Shown here in pieces: positions 56,101 to 64,000 of a stretch of DNA of 64,000 nucleotides (position 1 is the stretch's first letter; each line of letters opens with the position of its first letter). Source of the stretch: Chalciporus piperatus (Eukaryota > Basidiomycota > Agaricomycetes > Boletales > Boletaceae); the NCBI GenBank assembly GCA_038093975.1, contig JBBPTG010000082.1:1-64000 (forward strand), in the 5' to 3' direction. A program made the position numbers and the translations under genes. The notes beneath the pieces were generated by a model. The model made no database searches, had not been told where the DNA came from, and saw nothing but the letters and a program-made list of their open reading frames with translations.

Positions 56101-59100
56101 CCCAACGAACTCAGACAGGGCTTGAGCAAATCAGAGGCAAAACGTCAAGCGTAAGCATCCGTTATCTCTATCGAAGGAATCGATAGGGTTGAATGGTACT
56201 TCTTAGGATCATCTTCGAGTTGATCAAAGGAGAGATGGCGTACGTGAAGGATCTTGAAAATGTCGAGAGGGTACGAAGTGCTTTCTCTGTAGTGTCGGAC
56301 AGACTTTCTGACTGCATGCAACTGAACAGATGTATGTTCAACCACTACGAGCGCAAGATCCACCCATCATTGCACGGGACAGGTTGGAGAACTTCATCAC
56401 AGACGTGTTCCACAACTTTGCAGAGATCCACGCTCATCACCACAAGCTGCTCGACCAGCTACACGACATTCAACGTGAGGAGCATCCCCAGGTGAAGAGT
56501 ATCACAGCTCCGGTGTTCGATGCTGCGTTGAGCTTCAGAGAAGCGTACATGGAGTATATTCCCAACTATCCGATTGCTGCGTATCGGATAGACGATGAGA
56601 TGGCCAACAACTTTGAGTTCAAGTCTTTCGTTGAAGTACGTGAAATTTGCCTTTTTTTTTTTTTGTCGCTCTCATGCTGAGCATACTGATCATGTCCCCA
56701 GCAATGTACCCGTCACCCCGACGCTCATCGTCTGGACATGAAAAACTTCATTAACCGACCTATCCCCCGTCTTTTGCGATACGAACTGCTGCTCAAAGGT
56801 ATCCTCGACGAGACGCCGGCAGGTCACGAGGATCGCGACGCTATTCCTCAGGTTCTGGAGATCATCAAGGCGCTTGGAAAGGACAGCGAGCCAGGTGTTG
56901 AATCTGCAAAGCAAAAAGTGCAGCTCTGGATGTACAACTCAAACATTGTATTTAAACCAGGGGAGGCAGTGGTGAGTGCACACATCCTGACCGCGGTGGT
57001 TAAGGGGGATGTTGAACGCAAGTGGTTGCAAGGATATGGATCTTCTCAACGAGAATCGGTCCTTGGTTCACGCTGGCAAGTTGTTGAGACAACCGGAAAC
57101 GGGCTTTGAGTGGAATGGATGGACTGAACTTTTCGTTCTTCTATTCGATAATTATCGTGAGCGGTTCTCATCGTGATCCGTGCCATTTCATTCTCGGATT
57201 GACGATGGTTACCCCAGTGGTGATGACGAAGCCAAAGGAGAAAGATGGCGTGACGAAGTATTATGTCAATCGCAGGGTTCGTCTTTCACGACTAACTGGA
57301 CGATATTCGTGGCTAACAATGCGCATAGCCCATTCCCTTGGATCTTCTGAACCTTACTAGTTTCTTGGATCCTCCGACTCAGAGGAGCACGAGCATTCTG
57401 CGTCTTGGACTTGGTAATCGGCATATCGACGGTGGTGCGCCTGCGACCCCAGGGAGCGGTGTTCCCGACAGTGCCGTGGACTCTCGTGTCGTCTATCCTT
57501 GCACTATCCATTATAGCGGAAGGTTAGGGGGTCTGTACACATTGTTCACCGAGAGTCCGCAGGCACGGGTAGAATGGAAGCAGAAGCTCGAAGAGGCGAT
57601 CGGTTTGCGCAAGGTCGTTCAAGAATCGAACAAGGTATTTGAGATGGAACCGCTCAGCACGGATACTTTCTTCGTACCTGCGATTTCCGCGAGCGCGGCT
57701 GCGCCTTCGTGGAACCATGAAAATTCGTTCACTGGGAAGGTGACGTGCTCTGTACCGTTTAGTGAGTGGCTTCGTTGTGGGTTTGTGGTGAAGGTAAGGT
57801 GCTGAGCGGATGTTTGAAAGCTACGGCTGATGGAAGGGCGCTGGTTGCGATTGGATGTGCGGAGGGTGTGTGGATTGGGTTCAGACATGATTCTCGATGT
57901 AAGTCTTCTTGGGGTCTTTCGAGCTGGGGAGAGCTGAGCTGACTTTCGTATCTGCATCCAGCTATGCGTCGGGTGTTGCACCTGAAGATGGTCACGCAAT
58001 GTGCGATGTTGGAGGACTTTGGGATGTTCCTTGTACTGGCAGACAAGGTGAGTTCATCAGGGCTGTTGTTGTAATGTCGATGATATAAAAGGATTGCATA
58101 GGCTTTGTTCGCCTATCATATAGAAGCGCTCGTACCATCATCGCCTCAGAGTGCGCATACATCACAGACGCCTCAACGAGTCAATGGAACGCGGGACGTT
58201 CACTTCTTTAGCGTTGGTAACCAAGGCGGTCGGACACTTGTGATCTACATGAAGAAAAAAGGGGTATGTATCTTTCAAACGTATCCTGTCGACTTGACTC
58301 GAGTTGTCGTAGCTTGATAGTGTTTTCCGTGTGCTCGAGCCCGTCGTGGAGAAGATCAACGAGCGGTCCAAGGCACCGGCTTCGTTCACGTCGAGATTTG
58401 GTATTAGACCTGCTCGATCAGAATGGTTCCGCTTGTACAGGGTGAGTGGTGCGTTTTGGGAGGTGGCGTATTTGAGGTTGACGTCTTTGTTAGGAATTCT
58501 TCTTACCTTCCGAATCGTTCGACCTCGTCTTTTTGAAAGCGAAGATCGCAATTCTTTGTACCAAAGGTTTCGAGATCATGGATCTCACCGAGTATGTGCA
58601 TTCACTGGCAAAACAGACGTGGTCTCGCTAATGTATCACTCGGTTGCTAGCTTCAAGAGTGTTACGATTCCGCTACGCGACGACGGACATGAGCGGCTGG
58701 CAAAACGTTGTGAATCGTGCAAGCCTATTGGCATGTTCCGCGTGGTGAATGAATTCTTGTTGTGCTATGACGGTGAGATACTTGGAACTGGCGAACTCGC
58801 CATGATTACTCATGTGTTCCAGAGTTCGGCATTTATGTGAATAAGCACGGGGCGCCGAGTCGTACGACAGGCACGATCGAATGGGAGGGCACTGCGGAGC
58901 GCGTTGCGTTTCACTGGCCATACATCCTGCTGTTCGATTCGCGGTTCATTGAAGTGAGACACGTCTCGACCGGTCTCCTCGCACAAATCATTCCTGGCAA
59001 CGAACTTCGATCCATCTGGGATGGTCGTGGTACGTCTAGCACGCCAGCCATCACCGGCGCCGAAGGGTTCCATCAGCCCATGAACCTCGAGCCTCGAATA

Positions 59101-59307
59101 CACGCTGTGATGTCCACGCCTGAACCGTTGGGTCAGCCTGGACAACCTGGACGGCCTCGGGCGGTTGCACAGCATGTTTTCGAGCTCGTACCTACCGTTT
59201 CTCTCTACCCACCTGGCTCGTTAGCGTCTCCTTCGCAGTCTGCGTATTTCCAGCAATCTAACTCGCCCCCTCATTCGCCGAGTATGGTTGTTAATTCGTG
59301 GAACTGA
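53117..59307 (+). CDS. Rom2/Rgf1-type Rho guanine nucleotide exchange factor with tandem DH domains
   Basis: A large many-exon gene from MSALQSNPRPPPPGDEDLQH to a TGA ending at 59307. A Pro/Ser-rich disordered N-terminus is followed by a DEP domain (LSHLAVRLRDKVPRGTHVKS, then GKDIV and TADRRAALQVARSLQSQ, FMFLDD). A first DH-like unit covers TQEEQYVQDLHSVEALYIRP to KHFLSRPSEHLQKYPLALEA. A second, canonical DH covers IIFELIKGEMAYVKDLENVE to FINRPIPRLLRYELLLKGIL. Then come a PH domain (GKLLRQPETGFEWNGWTELF, FDNYLVMTKPKEKDGVTKYY) and a CNH domain ending in VNSWN. Such proteins activate Rho1 at the plasma membrane in the cell-wall integrity pathway. The tandem DH arrangement differs from yeast Rom2 (one DH). 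Exon borders in the first 1.2 kb are the least certain. Confidence 0.9.
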
Positions 59308-59833
59308 AGGGTGGACGACTACGATGCCGATGCCTCTACCCGCGTCTTCGTCTCCATCTACATTCAATTTGCTCTTTTGTATCATACAAAATCTATTCCC
59401 GCAGGTCTCCCCCTCCTTTCCGGGTTTTTAAAGCTCGGTTTCCGCGTTCTGGTCGTGCCAGGATGTTTTTTCCCCTATATATCAGCTCCTTTCGAGTTCG
59501 AATTTATGCCCAAGAATTACAGGATTCCTCTAGTACCCATTCGTTCAGTGATGAATTTATCGTTCTTTGCTTTGTTTTTTTTTTCCCCGATTGCATTAGA
59601 CTCGGAGGAAAGCGGCCCGGCAATGTCAGCTTCAACAGGCTCTCGGTGTAGGCCCTACTAGGGTGAACAATTCTCTTCATCTAACATCCAAATTCCGTTA
59701 CCTGCCCCAACTAGTCCTAGTAGCGAGCCTCTAGGAGAGCGGTTCAACTATGCTAGCGGATGGAGTAGCACGCCTCACCGCAACTTGCACGCGACTTTCT
59801 CCATTACTTAATGCTCGCGTATTGAAACTCGAC

Positions 59834-59874
59834 TGTACATACAGTGTACATACAGTGTACATACATATGTACAT
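59834..59874. repeat. Short tandem TGTACATACAG array
   Basis: Three head-to-tail copies of TGTACATACAG or TGTACATACAT, followed by ATGTACAT. Each unit contains the palindrome TGTACA. No function is evident. Confidence 0.75.
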
Positions 59875-60322
59875 CCGAGGACGTCAACAGACCGGGTTGC
59901 GCTTGCCAAGACTCGGAGTGTGCGCCGCTACAGTACTACAGTACACTATCTCATAGCGCATAGCGTTGGGGAGTCCACAAGCTGATGCATTATGAGAATT
60001 TATGCATTACAGTCAACTATCTCATAATGCATAAAAAAATCTCATAAGTTGAAATTTTGTGCTCGTTTGGGATCGAGATTATGGGGTCGAGCAACAAGGA
60101 GTGATGGGTACCGTCGGAGGAAGGAACGGGGCCAGTTTCTTGATGGAAACTGGCCTGAAAGCTCCTTGGCCTGTGCTCAAAGCTTCACAGGATGCACTGG
60201 GTTCGCCGCCGCCGATGATGTCTCGCACCACTCAGCAAGGACATGCTCTTGCGCCGGTGTCAAGATCTGCTTCTTGACCTGGGCCTCAGTTCGTGACTGA
60301 TGAGTCGCTAGCTTGCGGTCAC

Positions 60323-60589
60323 TTAGAGTCGTGCGGGAAACCTAATATCAAAACTGAATAACCCATAAAAGACCAATGGATGCGGAAAATGTACATTCTG
60401 AGCTTTGGCTGCTGCAGAAACTGACTTGTAGAGACCGTTCACAAGCCCCTGTAATCCTGCCTGTATCCGTGATTCATACGTTGGATCAGTGGTCGATCGG
60501 TGCTTCCCCGTGCGACTTCCACCATTCGACCTGCGAAGGCGAAGCAGCCCCCGGCCCGTGGAGGCTACTCCGAACTCTTTGCTCGGCAC
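60323..60589 (-). pseudogene. Transposase N-terminal helix-turn-helix remnant
   Basis: The frame includes YESRIQAGLQGLVNGLYKSV followed by SAAAKAQNV, resembling the psq/CENP-B-type helix-turn-helix at the N-terminus of pogo-like (Tc1/mariner) transposases of Agaricomycetes, where RIQxAL then NGxYKSxxxAAKxxGV is common. The match ends abruptly and no DDE catalytic domain follows. I judge this from the motif alone. Confidence 0.4.
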
Positions 60590-61464
60590 ACTTGCGGCAC
60601 CTTGACAAAACTTTAAACTCAGCTACGGCACGGTTCGGCAAGTGACGATTCAGCGTGACTAGCAGTGTTTTAACCATCTCGCTCATTTTTGCTTCAATCA
60701 AGTTCGTTCAAACTGGCAGACAACTAGAATACATACTAGATAAAATATAGCTTTGTGGACAATCAGAGTTAGAATGCAGAATTCCGTATTCTACGAAAGT
60801 GCCGAATTGTCATGACTGCCGAAGTTGTTGTACTGCATAGTATGCATTATCACCTTAGGGCCTGTTTGATTCCGCGAAGTTAATTTTTGCTTGCAATCGG
60901 TGAGAAGCAATCTAACTCGCACAGCCCACTCTTGCAGATCGGACACAGTGGAAGTCGATGAAGGCGAATTACTAGTGAGCTCTCGTCAACGACTTGCCCA
61001 CAATTCAGACTTTTATTAGTCCTACACATACTCTAACCATCCATACAATCTAAAAGGGTTCACAGAGCTTGAACCTAAGTTTGAGCAACTTGAAGCACGA
61101 AAGGCCCTTCGGAACTCAATATCGACTTAGACCAAATGCATTTAATGCGGCAACCAGGCTCATACAGTACAACTATCTCATAATGCATAAGGGCCTGTTC
61201 GAGATGGCCAAAAGGGCTTGTTTGAGATGATGATCGGATCCAACTTTCGATCGGTGGCTATTTTGTTTCGCTTATTGCTGCGCAGTGACACACCTTTACT
61301 GAATGTCTCACGATTGTCTAGCCCGGAAACCGATCAGCAGCAGAGATCGCGTATGGGTCAGGAGCTACCATGAGTGTAGTTTCTGGTGGTCGGCTCCGTG
61401 AAGTATTTAACAAGGACTCACCAGTGATATGCCTTGTCGACCACCGGGGACATCTCTCTACAAA

Positions 61465-64000
61465 ATGGGGGTAACACCAAGCGGGTACATCTACGGGATA
61501 TCCTTATTCTCACTGCTCACTGTTGGACGAGGTACGCGCTACCGGACAATCTCCATTGGATGTCTGACGATTTTTCTTTTAGCCCAGCAGCAGTTCACTG
61601 GTTCGGGGCAACCATCCCTGACAGAATGGCAGTCGTTGAATTCATCGTTGGGCGGACGTCTTCAAACTCTTCGCCCGTGGGCCTCCGTTTGCTACTCGTC
61701 GGATCCTTCGTTCGATTCCACGAAGTGCCAGGAGGTGCTGTCAGCATATGACAACGACACGCTCGTGAGTGAAGTCACAGTCGTTGTCGTCGATATTCAC
61801 CGGTATGGTAGCGTGTGCAACAACCCGCTGCATTATTATGGCCCAACTGGGAATCCTGTGGAAACGGGAATGGATGCGGCTTGAACGTCAGCAACCCAGA
61901 GGTAGTCAGTGGCGCGACATGCGAACAGGGGACAATTTCACCATATAGCGTAGCCATCATGAGTGCCTCGGACGCAAGCACTGTAGTGAAATGGGCGGTT
62001 GCTAACGACGTGATACTCACTGTGAAGAGCACCGGTGCGTCCGTTTATCGATCCAGCGAGTCCGGGATTATTTAACACTGCGATAGGTCACGATCTTAGT
62101 GGACGCAGCGCTGCCCCAGGGACACTGCAAGTCAACGTTGCTCAATTGCAGAGCATGCAATATGTTCCACAGTTCGTGCCAGAAGGCTCTCAAGATTCTC
62201 CAGTTTCCGCAATTACCGCTGGTGGTGGTACACATCTGATTGACAGTATGTTTAATTTTGCTTCAATTGGCTCCAAAGTTCACCCATCGTGACTGCTACC
62301 TAGTCTATGAGTTGGCAGAACGCGAGAACGTGTCCGTCGCACTCGGCAGTTGTCCCACCATTGGAGCAGGTGTGTAGATCATGTTGATTTTCGTGCTTTG
62401 ATGTTTTAACACCTTAGTAGGGGGTTATTTCCAGGCAGGTGGTCATGGGATGTATGTTCCATCCTTTCCATTACAAGGATGAATGTTCATAGTTCTTACA
62501 GCTTGGTCCCGGCATTGGGATTAGGGGTACGTATCTCAGACTTATCTTGGACATGATCTGAGTTTTGTATAGGTTGATAATGTCTTGGAATATGAGGTTG
62601 GTTCCAATCCATCATTTGTATCTTCGCTCACATGCAGTCACTTGCTAGATTGTCACAGCAGATGGGGAGATCAGGAAAGCGAATTCAGTCCAAAACTCAG
62701 ATTTGTTCTGGGGTCTGCGTGGTGGAGGATCTGGAAGCTGGGGTATCATAAGTAAGTTCATCAGACTCGACAAGTTGGAATGTCTCCTGATGGTGGGTTG
62801 CATCAGCCTCGGTAACAATGCAAGCATATCCGGCCATGCAAGTGGCGGGTTCTCAGCTCGAAATTCAACCGAACCCCGCCCAGAACACGAGCGAGCTTGC
62901 CATTCAATTGCTCGCACTTGGAGGGAAGTACCAGAATGCGTGGATGGACGGTGGCATCTCCGTTGCTCTGATACCAAGTGACACAATCTCAGCGGTAATC
63001 CGTTCCTCGTCCGTAACGTTCTTCACTAACGGCTATGTCCTTATCAGGTTTTCCTCTGGCCTGCGAACAAGGACTCCCTCTCACTTTTGTTTCCGTTCTT
63101 TGATGAGCTTCTCTCGTTATCAGATAATTACACGGTAATATCCAACAATACCGCCGTGCCAATGTACAGCTCCTACACCGAGGCGGAAACACAATTCGTT
63201 GCACCAATCACCGGTCCAGACACCTTCGCAGGTGGAAGTAGCCACTCGGCTTCGCGAGTCGTTCCTCGGTCCTCCTTGACATCGCCGGAATCCATACGAC
63301 AGGTCGCGGAAGCTATCTGGGTCGGGCACCAAACGATGGCTGCCATCGTAGGTTCCGGAAATCCTGGCAGTCTTGGCACCGTCCCAGTACAGCTCTCAGG
63401 AAATTTGCCTGGGTCATCTCACCTTCATAGAATCAACGAAACTGGTGCCAATCCTGCCTTGTACAATGGAGCCTGGCTTGTCACTTTCACTGGGTATGTC
63501 CACTGGCTTCGGACTCTGCGCCAACTTCACATATCATGAACCCCAGGGCTTGGAACATCGTTCCGGATGAGACATACCACGACTATGTTTCTGCCGTACT
63601 TCATTCGGTCGACCCTTTGACAGAACTGGGTATTGTGGGAAGCTACCAAGGAGAGTCAAGCGCCTACGAAGTCAACTGGCAAGAAAGTGAGATCCTCTTG
63701 GTTTTTTTTTCTTCTTTGACGGCGCCGTTGCTAATCGAGCTCAGCGTTCTTCGGCTACAAGTACTCCAACCTCACGAGCATCAAGCGCAAGTATGACCCT
63801 ATGAACTGTGAGTTTTCCTGTCATCTCACTATGCTGTCGTGCTTACTCTGCACCCCAAGTCTTCAACTCCTGGATGGTAATGTTTTGAATATATGCAATT
63901 CGGTTCTCTCCACTCACGCGCTATCTCTCAGGGGGTGGATTTCGTTCAAGACAGGCCTTCATACCGATGCTATCCGCCAAACGGCCCGACTGCTACGCAG
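61465..64000 (+). CDS. BBE-like bicovalent FAD-linked oxidase F (3' end cut by window)
   Basis: The ATG at 61465 opens MGVTPSGYIYGISLFSLLTV (signal peptide), with exon 1 at 61465-61531. Further exons encode [53 protein letters not shown] (FAD-His), VALGSCPTIGAG (FAD-Cys), [93 protein letters not shown] and [18 protein letters not shown]. By comparison with gene A only about six codons lie beyond base 64000. Exon structure and promoter match gene A closely, on the opposite strand. No broken exon was seen. Secreted, substrate unknown. Confidence 0.9.

Larger units (their letters stand above)
59308..61464. other. Repeat-strewn intergenic region
   Basis: No intact gene was found. It holds a TGTACA tandem array, a transposase remnant, and several copies of a CTATCTCATAATGCATAA string (60020, 61171; inverted near 59985). 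GGGCCTGTTTGA-type strings lie at 60858 and 61189 and resemble ends of small decayed DNA elements. The final 95 bases are the BBE-F promoter, matching the BBE-A promoter. Confidence 0.5.

Overview
The window reads as genomic DNA of a filamentous basidiomycete, most likely an Agaricomycete. Genes are cut by many 45-65 bp introns with CTNAC-type branch sites. There are two CaaX lipopeptide mating-pheromone precursor genes, and the conserved genes (GPATCH1-like, tRNA m3C methyltransferase, Rom2-type RhoGEF, tubulin cofactor B) have fungal architectures. No rRNA, tRNA or CRISPR was recognised. Exon models were read by eye from splice signals and reading frame; no alignment was run.

Layout. (1) 1-4.4 kb is the left arm of a large inverted duplication; the right arm is 27.35-36.12 kb. 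Each arm carries the same 38-residue pheromone precursor and a berberine-bridge-enzyme-like FAD oxidase (BBE). The left arm lacks about 4.35 kb present in the right arm, which beheads its BBE gene. (2) Between the arms, 5.5-22.2 kb holds what looks like a lipid or secondary-metabolite cluster: an Erg6-like methyltransferase, a BBE oxidase, a 3-ketosphinganine-reductase-like SDR, an alpha-oxoamine synthase (AONS) and two divergent Delta12-type membrane desaturases. AONS plus KDSR-like reductase is the pairing used for sphinganine-analogue metabolites; pairing it with fatty-acyl desaturases and no polyketide synthase is the most interesting feature of the window. (3) 22.2-27.3 kb is decayed DNA with a 960-bp transposon-like element and a BBE pseudogene. 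(4) 27.3-47.0 kb is a segmentally duplicated mosaic: three full BBE genes, an intact and a decayed TBCB copy, an intact and several broken copies of a secreted Ser/Thr-rich protein gene, and two TA-flanked MITEs. (5) 47.8-59.3 kb is a block of conserved housekeeping genes (GPATCH1, METTL2/6/8-type, RhoGEF). (6) From 61.5 kb another BBE gene runs off the right edge; it is a close, oppositely oriented relative of the BBE at 7.3-9.8 kb.

How the genes may work together (inference). AONS would condense an acyl-CoA with an amino acid, the KDSR-like enzyme would reduce the resulting 3-keto-amine, and the desaturases would set double or triple bonds in the acyl chain. The secreted bicovalent-FAD oxidases and the Erg6-like methyltransferase would tailor the product. 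A competing reading is that AONS is the peroxisomal KAPA synthase of biotin synthesis, since its last residues Ala-Arg-Leu fit a PTS1. The inverted arms bracket the cluster, so recombination between them could flip it.
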